The notes under the pieces: generated by a model
What the model saw: only the letters and a program-made list of their open reading frames with translations
The model's database searches: none
Told to the model about the DNA's origin: nothing
Source of the DNA: Chimonanthus salicifolius
Taxonomy: Eukaryota > Streptophyta > Magnoliopsida > Laurales > Calycanthaceae
Length of the DNA: 64,000 nt
Assembly (NCBI GenBank): GCA_013350335.1
Contig: CM023532.1
Location: 32,241,708-32,305,707, forward strand
Direction of reading: 5' to 3'
Shown: positions 10,823 to 21,351 of the stretch, in pieces
How positions within the stretch are numbered: position 1 is the first letter of the stretch
Layout: every line of letters starts with the position of its first letter
Program-made: the position numbers and the translations under genes

Positions 10823-12863
10823 TATTTAAGCAGCAACATGCATTTGTTTATATCGAATTGCTAGTGGAATAGATTGTATCTTGATGAGGACATCATGGGA
10901 TGCCAGTAAAGAAGGATTCATCGGAATTTAGATTTCACTTCATTATAGTTGAATGGTGAATTTCTTTGCAATCCCCACATATCTAACCATGGATAGAGAC
11001 AGATCCAGCCATGGATAGCCTAGATTGTGGGTTGATCTAGCAGTGGATGTGAAGATTCGGCTCGATTCATCCATTTATATCATTTGAATCATTCATTTAT
11101 GAATTGGACCAATCTAACCGTTGACCCAATGCCATCCATGCATTTGTTTTCGCTATTTTTTTATTAGTGTCATATTGCTTTTGTTTATGTGTTTCAAGAT
11201 TGTTATAGACAAGTATTTGTTTTTATGGTTTGAGATCGTCTACATGTTTGCCTTAAGTTACATGTGTCTAGAATTTTAAGATAGTTTTTTTTTTTTTCAA
11301 TAGCCTTGTAGAGACACTTTTATGATGATGATGAAAAAATGAAAGAAGAAATTCAAGTTTCTCCAATCTAGATTTGGTGTGACTCATTCTGTTTCTTTGG
11401 TGAGATCAAGGAATCTTATGTGACTCAAGGTACAACCCCTTCTTCTTCTTTTACTTTTCTTCTTTTTTTCTTTCCTTCCTTTTTCTTCTATCTTTTTTAC
11501 TCACTTTGTCCCTCTTTATACACCCTATTTTTGTCCTTTTTTCATCCAAACCATAACCCTAGCAAAAAATCAAGATCCAACCCCACCATCAGCCACCAAA
11601 ACCCTATCGGGACCCACTAGACCCACTAGTCTGTATATACGTCCATACATGCTTGCATGACCGTACATATAGGCCCCTTTTGGCCATATTTTTCCTTATT
11701 TTACACTCCAACCTCTGGATCCCTATCATGGACCTATAAATCTAACCTTAATCTACTGTATAAACCTATTTGAGATCTTATTTTGCTTGAAAAAAATAAC
11801 AAACCCAAATACCTTTGGCAAACCGTAGGTGGTTCCATAGCCCTATTTCATCCCTTGGGTGATTGTTTTTTAAATCTAGAAGACCTAGATAGTGTTTAGT
11901 ATGATTTAATTTGTATTTTGAAGGATTTTGCATTGAAGGTTAGCAATATAACATTGAGGGCTTTATGTGTAGGTGTCATTTTTTTTTTTTAATTTCTTTG
12001 ATTAATTGTGTATGTAAATTTCTTTGTTTATTATTATTATCTATGTAACATACTGCTAAAAAAATATATATCTCTAACATCTTTTGTGAATCATGGATAT
12101 AGGAATTCACCACACACTTTACATTCTCATAAAGGTATTCATCTATCATTTAGATCTAGAGTTTCCAATATTTTAGCCTGTCTTACATCAGCTTTGGTAG
12201 CAGAGCTTGTCCTTCATCATATCTTCAGCTTCCATTTAATGGATTTGGGGCAGTGCTGGAAATGAGAACGGATGAGTTCCAAACTTATGCTGTATCTGCC
12301 TGCGATCAATGCTCAATGTGTGTTGGATGCATCCTGAATTGCATCTGATCTTGATTCGCATAAAAAAAAAGACTGTCCTACCAATACACCCTTATGGTTT
12401 GGCAGTTGAATAGCATTTCTTTTTTCAGTGTCATCTTTTTGGGAGGTAACTGGTGGCTTGAACTTACATTCTCAAGGTTCCAAATTGCAACACATATTCC
12501 TTCCTTTGAACTAAGGGCTCTAGTCGACGTAACGACATAGGATGCTTCATTCTTAATTCTATTCCATGAGGTGTGCCCCTCCCCTAGTTAGGCAGTAAAA
12601 TGTTATCTATCCTCTGATGAATTATAATTGTGAAATCAAAACTAGTGAAAGCTGTGGCAAGAGCCTGTAGCATGGTTGGCGAGTGCTTGTGTTTGTAATC
12701 TTAAAGGTTTTGGGTATGAGTCACATAATTGTTAAAATAATATTTGTTTTGATCAAACCTGGGCAACTCATATCAGTTAATTTTTCTGTGCCATTACACT
12801 CTAAAATGAAATTAGAATATTAGTGTTAATCAATATCTGTTCCATCTTTGTTCTATTTTTGCA

Positions 12864-13124
12864 GATAAGTACTGTTGATGAAGCTTCTAGTGAGGGATCA
12901 AATGACTGGCATGAGGATTTATTGTTGCTGTCTTAATTTCTATGTTGAGAAGCAGATTCTCAATAACTGTATTTTGAAATTCAGGATAGTGAAGCAACAG
13001 TGGTGTTGAATAATCCCGTGTGTTAAGAGCAGCTCAATAGGCATCTTAATTTGAGAGATTGTACATCTTCTCAAGTGCCATACAATTCTGGTGAAGGCAT
13101 TGTACTTGATTTCTTATTTACACT
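12864..13124 (+). promoter_or_regulatory. Probable 5' UTR with a 43-codon upstream ORF (12878-13009) before the cysteine oxidase start
   Basis: An acceptor (TTCTATTTTTGCAG) precedes 12865, and the stretch to 13124 has no obvious further intron. It contains an upstream ATG at 12878 with an open frame of 43 codons to TGA at 13007-13009, beginning MKLLVRDQMTGM. If this is exonic in the main transcript, the uORF could lower cysteine oxidase translation. A 'ttgaaattcag' acceptor-like site near 12984 means the leader may instead be spliced. Confidence 0.35.
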
Positions 13125-16100
13125 ATGCCAGCTATTCAGAGGCTGTACAATACTTGCAAATCATCCTTCTCTACAAATGGACCGGTATCTGATGAAGCTC
13201 TTGAGAATGTTCGTGCTATGTTAGGTGAGAATGACATGTTCTCTTCCTTTCTGTTTGTTTGTTTCTGTGAAGTTTGGAATGCTGATCAGATGCTTGTCCA
13301 TACTCTCCCATGTCATCACCCCTTACCCCGGCATTCCTTGTGCTTTTTGGTGGATTGTTTTGCCTTTCTACTTGCTTTTTTCCAACACATTTACTTCTGA
13401 GTTCTGACTGTAGCAGTTGATAGACCGTATACTTAGATGCAGCTCTTACAACCTATTTGCTTCAAAAGTCTACATCACTATCAGTTGTGGTTCCAGCTTA
13501 AAGTGGTTACACTGCATTTCTCATTTGTATGCATCTGAGAGTTCTTCTGTATTTATGCATTGTTTTCTGTACTTCTTAAGAGCTTTGATTTGTCAAATGG
13601 TTTGAAAATTAATATAAGAAGAATGGAATGCTTTGAGTACAAGCTTAGTGATTTTGATGGAGGTGTAATGGAATCATGGATTTGGAAGAGCATCACAATA
13701 GCCTCCTTGTAGAGCATTAGGCATGTGGAGAGCCATCTCAGCTTGTGTTGACAAATTTAAGGAAGGGATTGGGTTTAAAGTGGGGTGTGGTAACAAGGTC
13801 AAGTTCTGGACCGATCCTTAATGTTACAATCTCACTTTGGCCTCTTGTTTCCCCTCTCTTTACTGCATTTCCCAATCTTAGTGTGGTTTCATTTCAGATT
13901 TCTACTTAGTGGTTTCATTTCAGATTTCTACTTAGTTAACAGTGATCAGATTGTGTGGGATGTCCTCCTTCGCCGTAACATTAAAACTCTTTACCTTTAT
14001 CCCTTTTTACATGAATTTCTATATTTTTTAATTTGATATTTGTATATGGCTAGCTCAAATATTTCAAAATCCACAAATCAATTGTTATTTTTTTTTTTTT
14101 CTAGTTTTAGCCTTTTATGTACTTATTTTTCTATTTTTTACTTGCTGACGTAAAAGCTAATCACAACTGTTTAATGACCGAATAGTCAAGATTCATTTGC
14201 TGGTCACCTCAAACTATCTTTTTTCCATATAGTTAAAGAGAAGTGCATGCTAAAATCATTCGAGATTGAGAGAGAGGTGCATGGTAGAGTGAGAGAGAGG
14301 TGCATGCTAAAGTTTTAGATAACTATTATTCTAGATTCTAAAATAGTAGACCAAAATTTATAGCTAATTGGAATTGTCAATAAAAGTGCTGAGCTTTGGC
14401 CCCATAGATGACTTTATATGAAGCAAGAACAAAAGAAAATAAGAGAGGAAGCTATTTAAAGTATAAGACTAATATAATGTAAATATAAGCAGTATATTAA
14501 AATGCACATATAAAACAATTCCCTTAACTTTCGACATTGATAAAGCTTTGTGCCTTTTGCTGCTGCTTTTTTTTTTTGATGACTTAGGTATCCAGGGCCT
14601 CTTAGAGCACCCGGCTAGCCCTCAGGGAGTGGGCAAGCCTCCCTACCCACACACCGGGTAAAACTACGGGGAGTGGCCCTTGGGGTTGGATGGGATTCGA
14701 ACTTAGGACTTCCGCATCCTGAGGCAGGTTCCTGGCCAACACACCAACCCCTTGGGGTTCTTTTACTGTTGTTGAATAGTAGTATATAACTTATTGAAGA
14801 AAGGAAATGAAACAGGCAGGGGAACAAAGATACAAGTAATAGTTGCCAACAAAAAATTATTTCAAGAAATAATATACAAAGGAAATAGATGAAGAATGAC
14901 TATTTACAATATAGGAGTTTATATGTTATAAATGAGCACTAGGTTAAACACAAGTACTAAGTCATCCCCCCCTCTTGGTGCAACATGATTACAACAGTAA
15001 GAAGTGCCTACAAAAATATTTCCCCTAAAGATGGCGAAGTAATCTACTACCCCTTGTGCTTTTCAACTGATCTTTACAAAAGAGATTGAGACCTAAGAAC
15101 AAATTTCATATTGCCCAAGATATAACCAAGCCTCAACAGGTAGTCAGGACTGTTTGTTATCCATGAAATTGCATAAGAGAAAATGGTCTAAAAGAGTTTG
15201 TTTTTTTCTTTCTTTAAGTGATAGGTGGAGATGCATATGTTAAGATGATGCATGTACTAATAAGAAAAGATAGACCATGAATGATCTTGTAAGGAAAACG
15301 TAGAGGCTGCTTTGATAGAAGCAATCATGGAGCATTGTTTTAGATGATTTGGTCATGTATTCAGCAAACTGGAGAAAGTTCCAACTTTAGAGAACTAAGA
15401 GAAGTAGGACCCATATAGACTTGGAATGCAGTGAGATGTGACATTGCTAGATAGATGTGATAAGGTTTCAATGATGGTGATGATGAAAGATTTCAACCCC
15501 TCCCCAATAGCAAGAAGTTTGGGTTCATTGGACTCTCTTTTTCCCAGGGTTGGAAAAATTGAGAACTCTTCCTTTCCATTTTTTATCATTCTGTCATTTT
15601 CCCCGAGTGTTGGTTGTCTTTGCTGACCCATCCATGTTGAATTTCATTATCCACTTCATGTTGGGGAAGCCATCTCTCTGCAACACCTCCTTGACTGGGC
15701 CCACCTCTCTTATGGCTTCCTAATTACACAAACTGTCTTTCAGTGAGACTATCATGAATTAATTTCTTATTGTTTCCTAACAGACTACTCTGGCCCTAAA
15801 CTTCAAATATCTCTTTCTTTTCAAAAAAATAATAAAAAAAAAACTTCATATAGCTCTTTCATGGATGGTTTTTAATTATTGAAGATAGATGTGCCTCCCA
15901 TTCCATGTTGACCAAAATCAATTTCCATGTACCCCCATGTTGGAAGGGACCTGAACCCAACATCTTTGGTTTGCTTATATAGAACCACTCTTTCATTGCC
16001 GCACAAAGAACGAACTTTTGCAATGCCTTTCTCATAAAATATCATTGCATGAAAACATCATTGATGGGTTCATCCAAGTAGTGAACATTGGCTAAGCTTT

Positions 16101-19100
16101 GGCAGCATGAGTACAACTGGTAACTTTCTTTTTATATTACTTGTATCTTCTCAAGTGAATCATGCTTTAAGGATTTGGATAAATCATGTTTAACCTGTGG
16201 GCATGTTCTGCCAAGTACATTTGCATTGAGTTTTTAAATTATTACTGGCCTTGCATGTGGCAAAGCAGACCATTTTTAACTCTTTGCTATTTCAGATAAG
16301 ATCAGGCCATCTGATGTTGGTCTCGAACAGGACGCACAGGTAGTACGTGGGTGGAAAAGTTCTGGGCCTGGTATAAATGGAAAGAAAAGTCGTAATGGGA
16401 GCAACCTGCCTCCAATAAAGTATCTGCATTTACATGAGTGTGATAGCTTTTCTGTAAGTCCCAAATCACTTTATTTGCTCATGTCCATCATTTTCTGGGA
16501 CTCTGAAAGCTGCAGTTAATTTGCTTTAAACCTGGTTTATACTGGTTACTATGATTGACGTGATTGCCCCAATATTTGTGCAGATGGGAATATTTTGCAT
16601 GCCACCATCTTCTATTATACCGCTTCACAATCATCCTAGAATGACAGTGTTGAGCAAGATTCTATACGGCTCACTTCATGTACAAGCATATGATTGGCTT
16701 GATTTACCAGTGGCTGTTGATCCATCAAAAGGTATACCTAGAGCTGTGGCATATTTAAAAGCAACTTATACAGATCATCTGGTACTAGTTAGGAGTGAAC
16801 TTATACAGTTCACCTTAGGATATTTGTAGCAGCCTGTTTAAAAATAAGGGGATATGTATAGCAGTAATGGGCATTGAATATACACAAACTAGGCCTAGTG
16901 GGCCAATTACGATTTGAGACTTGAAAATAGATTGTCCACATAAATTTGGCATTATTTTCCTTAGGGTCCCAAATATTTGGCACGTAGGGTCTAATATCAG
17001 TTATTCTTTTGGTATGGCTTATCTACACTGAGACACTTGGATCAATAGTCTAGATCATCAAATCACAATTAAAAAAATAGAAAAGAAAAATAGTCTGGAT
17101 CACTGAATCAGGGGCCCCATGGAAGGGTACTTAGCGTCCTCCTCTGGGCAAGGATCAGATAGCTTTCGTATTTAAAAAAAAAAAATCATAAAATATTATT
17201 TGAGATGATGATAGATTTGTCTATAAAAAATGGAAAAAAAAGACCAAAGAAAAACTGTACATTTAGTTCCTCTCTGTGTAACAAGGTACATTTGCTGATA
17301 TTACATGTGCAGCCATGCAGCTGATGTGCCTAGGCAGGATATGTAAATGCAAGACATATCTTTTGAGTGTTTTTTTTTTTTTTTGTGTGTAATATCCAAG
17401 CTTGGGGTTATAAAATCAGCCAATACTTATTGTAGCGGTTGTACCAAGTAAAAGTATCGGCCGCATCGTCGCTGCAATTATCAGCTTATTATTATTATTT
17501 TTTTCAAAAAAAAAAAAAACTGTTTTGACCCTGTTTTCAGGTTGAATCTTGCATTTGGTATGGTTTTAAGAAGGTTTAGAAGCGAATTCTTCAAGTTTGA
17601 AAGGTATTTGTCAATTTCAAACCCTATTCCCTTAACATTTGACCATTTTGAGTTACTTTCATCTTTTTCTTTTATAATTTGTGCGCTAAGATAATCTTGA
17701 TTTTGTATCCTTTTGTGATTAACATAGTTACCTTTCAAAAAAAAGGAAGATAAATCTTGATTTTGGGGTTTTTGTGAAAAGAGTTTAATGAAATAATATC
17801 GAGTGCTTATGCAATTGAATGGAGATGTCTTTATGTGATTGATGTAGTTTGTAGAGTGTATGTATGGTTTTTCATTTTTTCAATTAATGAAAGTTGAGTT
17901 TTCTAAAATAATTTTCATTTTGGAGTTTCTTGTGGAAAAATTAATGAAATGATATATAAATGTTTCTGGAATTAAATGAAGAGTCCTTGATGTGATTTAT
18001 ATAGTTTTTAGAGTGTTTGTTTGACTTTTCTAATATTGCAACATTTTTATGAAATTCAGATTTTTTATGACAAAAAATTATGAACTCTAATAGAAGATAT
18101 ATGTCACTATGAGATACTATAGAACATGAATTTCATATTAGATGTTTCCTAATATTGGTTTCCTATTTTCTAAAATATTTAAACATTTGTCAAATTTTAG
18201 GACATTTCAAAATTTTATCACATACTTTGTTCGTATCGAAATTTTGACTCTTAAGGGTCTAATACTTCATAGAAATGACCTATTTTTTAACAAAAATATG
18301 CTCACATTAGGTTTTTCATTTTTCATTTTTTTTTCATTTTTTTGTATTTTTCAAAAAAAAAGGAGAGAGAATGCGTATCAGCCATTTATCGCCGCGATGA
18401 TACATATCGCTGACACGTCTGTATCATCCAATAGGAAAGCATGTAGGATACTCTAGAGTGTGTGAAACAATTAGTTTGGTGAAAGAAACTTGACAATCTA
18501 TGGTTGAAAGAAAGTTAGCATATATTCAATGTAGTTGTTAAGCCCTATGAAATGGGTTAGTTTTCAGGTCAGAATCTACATTGTGGGCTCATCTGATGGA
18601 TGGCTTGGATTTGAAATGCATCAACATGCATTATAAGCAATTTCTTTTGAGATTCTCTTTCACATCTGAGATGCGTGTGATCATGGGGCAATGCATACAA
18701 TTGTCTTGATCTTATTTGTGATGCCATTTTCAAAAGACTGGGATTTTCTCAGTAATTCTGCACCATCAATTTTTGTCTGCCCGATTGATTTTTTTCTACC
18801 AAACAAGCATGCCATGTCTTCATTTCATTCAGAAGTGTGTTTATTTTTTATTTTTATTTCTTTATTTATTTTGGATTTGCAGCAAGACTAGCGAAGTTAG
18901 TCAGAGATGAAGAGGTGACCGCACCTTGTGGCACAACAATTCTTTATCCAATGAGAGGTGGCAACATCCATGCTTTCAGAGCCATAACTCCCTGTGCCAT
19001 CTTTGATATTTTATCACCCCCCTACTCATCAGAGGATGGGCGACATTGCACTTATTTCAGGCAACCTCCAAGAAATGATCTACCTGGTAATTTCTTGTTT

Positions 19101-19522
19101 CCCTGCTCATGGTAATCCTCTTTGCTCAGAGCCTTCTTGGGTATACTCAGTTTGTATACTACGGAGACCTGAGTGACATTCTTAATGGTCTATGGAATGT
19201 GGTCATTTATGGGGCCAAGTTAATGGGCTAAAGTCTTCCATATTGGTGTGCTTTTGAAATTCTTTTCTTAAGTCAAACCTCATGGCATTCTTTTAGCTGT
19301 AACATATGTTGCAAGTCAAATTTTGAGTACATCCAAACTGACCCCTACACTTTTTAAGGCTCGAAACTCATACTGTTTGTTGCTTTAGTTGACTTTTTTG
19401 AAGGCATTGCTGAATCGAGTGGAGTAAGTGTATCTGAACTGACTTGGTTAGAAGAGTTTCAGCCCCCTGAAAACTTCGTGGTTCGGAGAGGAGTGTACAA
19501 GGGACGTGTCATTAAGATTTGA
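13125..19522 (+). CDS. PCO: Plant cysteine oxidase (PCO4/PCO5 type), five coding exons
   Basis: Exons are 13125-13224, 16296-16453, 16584-16731, 18883-19086 and 19404-19522. All have GT-AG borders with consistent phases and give 242 residues. Plant cysteine oxidases are Fe(II) thiol dioxygenases. They oxidise an N-terminal Cys of ERF-VII and other N-degron substrates with O2, marking them for proteolysis, and so act as oxygen sensors. The start [20 protein letters not shown] matches that of PCO4/5. The core reads [20 protein letters not shown]; His101, His103 and His165 (GGNIH) are the expected metal ligands, and Asp177 and Tyr183 (DILSPPY) match conserved active-site residues. The end [18 protein letters not shown] is family-typical. 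Oddity: residue 105, right after HNHP, is Arg (AGA) where the family has Gly. Intron 1 (3.07 kb) holds decayed LINE pieces and a SINE; intron 3 (2.15 kb) holds a large MITE-like element. No frame damage. Confidence 0.93.
13700..14000 (+). mobile_element. Decayed LINE (non-LTR retrotransposon) ORF2 fragment in PCO intron 1
   Basis: The frame around 13720-13820 reads [20 protein letters not shown] then NKVKFWTDP, the region just after the reverse transcriptase that precedes the zinc-knuckle domain of plant LINEs. It continues as [12 protein letters not shown] and [12 protein letters not shown], broken by stops. A 26 bp exact tandem duplication sits inside it (13884-13909 and 13910-13935). Confidence 0.6.
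14567..14752 (-). mobile_element. tRNA-type SINE, minus strand, in PCO intron 1
   Basis: Read on the minus strand, it begins GGGTTGGTGTGTTGGCC, has a polymerase III B-box-like GTTCGAATCCC, continues through CCGGTGTGTGGGTAGGG and ends CCTGGATACCTAAGTCATC followed by an A-tract (the T-run 14567-14577). The same order of words occurs in the copies at 30.2, 31.5, 32.4, 56.6 and 62.4 kb. Confidence 0.7.
15233..15385 (+). mobile_element. Decayed LINE fragment (reverse transcriptase 3' region) in PCO intron 1
   Basis: Across several frames one can read [29 protein letters not shown] and [13 protein letters not shown]. This is the order of the 'MRMLRWM..HTR.DRIRN....KV....I..K....LRWFGHV.RRP' block of plant endonuclease/reverse-transcriptase LINEs. 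Stops and shifts show it is dead. Confidence 0.5.
17402..18425. mobile_element. About 1 kb relative of the 'ATCGGCCGAT' hAT-like family in PCO intron 3
   Basis: The left end TTGGGGTTATAAAATCAGCC is followed by 'agtatcggccgcatcgtcgc'. The right end has 'gcgtatcagcc', 'atcgccgcgatgatacatat' and 'cgctgacacgtctgtatc'. Flanks ATCCAAGC (17394-17401) and ATCCAATA (18426-18433) match at 6 of 8. The interior has a diverged duplicated phrase ('attttggggtttttgtg' and 'cattttggagtttcttgtg') and no intact transposase. Confidence 0.35.
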
Positions 19523-20853
19523 GGGTTCTGGTTTTGTCTTCCATCCCAATACCATTAAACAAAGCGGCTCTAATTTGTTGAAGTGAATTCCAAATTCTGG
19601 CTGGTATACAGGTTGTTGATAGTCATGGCAATAATTATTGTTATCAAATGTATGTTAGGCATGTGGGTTGTACATATATTGGTAGGATTCTCTGATTGAA
19701 TGATTTCGCCTTTTTAGTGGTGAAATCCACTGGAAATTCGGATATATACTGTCTGTTGTAGAATTCTTTCCTTCTGATATATAATCTGTCTCTTTGTTTT
19801 GCTCTGTTTGTTTCTTTGATTGCTTCCTATACTTTGCTTTCCCTGCCATTTTTTTTTTGGTTCTCATCTTTGTCATAATTGTTTAGATTTTTCATGTGAC
19901 TTATGTTTCACTCTTTTTGTTAAAGGTGAAAGTTATATTTTACTTCTTCCCCACGCTAATGTTTTCTGACATCATCAAGACGAATCATATTCTGCACCTT
20001 CCAAGGAGGTTAAAAGAATTTTTTCCACTTGAAAACATAGATGAACTTGAGAATGGAGGTATTCACATTTCTGCATTGGTGTTGAAATGATTTAATGACT
20101 CTGGTTCATTCCAAGTCTTTGAAACTGATGTCTGTGGTTTAATCAAAATCATCATTAGTTTACTAAAATGATGATTTTATAAGACAACAATTAGGTCAGC
20201 AATGCTTTGTAACACCCAATGTTAGGCAATAAAAAACTGCAAGTACAAAAATTATAGGCAATCAAGATGCACATGTTAAAGTGGATGGGTGAGGTTACAT
20301 TGGAACATAGAACTAGAAATGACACAGATGGGAGAACTTTTAAGTATTAGCCCGATGAATAAGAAGATAAGGAAAGGACTTTGAAGATGGTTTGGACATA
20401 TTTGTAGAATATATTTATGTTAGAATAGTATCTTCTCTATGACTGGTTCTGAGAGAAGAGAGTTGGTTCAACAAAGTATGGAAATCTTGTAATGGGGAGT
20501 CCGATATTAAAATATTGGTCTAAATAGAGAGTTCTTTTTTTTGATTAAAAAAAGGGATATCGAAAGTATCTTGGCTCATCTCAGTTTTTTTATTTTTATT
20601 TTGTTAAGATTTCTGAAAAACTTGAAATAATATTTTTTTTTTTAATTTCCTCCATCTGGGCCGGAAAAATGTTAGCCTATATTGGATTTGGTCGTTATTT
20701 TCATTTGAGTCTAAATACTCAGCCTGTATATGAAAAGGGCTGGGCTTAAGCTATGTTATGCATGGGCCTAGACCTATTATTTGCAGGCTGACGTTTTGGG
20801 CCATTGGTATTTTGGGCTTAGGCATTTTGTGTCAGCTGTGGCTCTCCTCTTGC
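19523..20853. other. Intergenic downstream of PCO: LINE relic and degenerate repeat
   Basis: The 3' flank of the cysteine oxidase gene is followed by a decayed LINE piece (listed) and, at about 20.65-20.84 kb, 'gggccgg', 'gggcctagacc' and 'gggctgggctt' words typical of eroded GGCC-type MITEs. No gene is supported. Confidence 0.45.
20265..20420 (+). mobile_element. Decayed LINE fragment (reverse transcriptase 3' region)
   Basis: It reads MHMLKWMGEVTLEHRTRNDT, then 'DGRTFKY.PDE.EDKERTLKMVWTYL', which follows the same LINE block as 15233-15385 but is independently decayed. It ends near 'tggtttggacatatttgta', equivalent to the WFGHV motif. Confidence 0.5.
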
Positions 20854-21057
20854 CAGGGGTTGAAATCTGGGTTGATATTGTTCGTATCGGCTGAGATATC
20901 TCGGATTTTTTACTGTCAAGATATCTCGGCCGATATGCACAATATCGGCCGTACTGGTGATGTATTGACCGATATTTGTCGAAAATTTTTTTGGAGAGAG
21001 AGATATCGTCTGAGATCGGCTGACGATATCTTGGTACTGACGATTTTTGTATCCCTG
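20854..21057. mobile_element. hAT-like MITE of the 'ATCGGCCGAT' family, copy 3 (exact 8 bp target duplication)
   Basis: CCTCTTGC flanks it at 20846-20853 and 21058-21065. Its ends are CAGGGGTTGAAATC and the complement of GATTTTTGTATCCCTG, a hAT-like terminal inverted repeat. The interior has 'atatctcggccgatatgcac', 'aatatcggccgtac' and 'gagatcggctgacgatat'. This is the best-preserved copy in the window. Confidence 0.8.
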
Positions 21058-21153
21058 CCTCTTGCATAGACAACAAATATCAATCAAGTTGCTTTACAAG
21101 ACTCAGAATATGCATAGGGTTGAATCCTGTACTCATTCGGTGCCCAAGCTTCC

Positions 21154-21351
21154 ATGGGGCTCTATGGATCCAGAGTTTAACCAAATGCTCTTGTACTTGA
21201 GTAGATGTGAGAGTTTTGAAGTTCTCTCTCATTTAAAAAGGAGGCTTAGATGTGTGTATCTAAACCTTTTTTTAATGATAGAGAACTTCAAGAGTCTCAT
21301 ATCTCCTCAAGTACGAGAGCATTCGGTAAAATTCTGGGTACGAGAACCCAT
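21154..21351. mobile_element. Foldback MITE
   Basis: The left arm ('aaatgctcttgtacttgag', 'gaagttctct') pairs with the right arm ('agagaacttcaagagtctc', 'ctcaagtacgagagcatt') around a centre near 21250, with a spacer containing 'aggcttagatgtgtgtatct'. Outer pairing extends to 'atggggctc' and 'gagaaccca'. No coding sequence. Confidence 0.65.

Noticed and set aside
20758..21087. Overlapping open frames of about 90-110 codons on both strands
   Set aside because: They fall in and around the palindromic MITE at 20854-21057, whose symmetric sequence stays open on both strands by chance.
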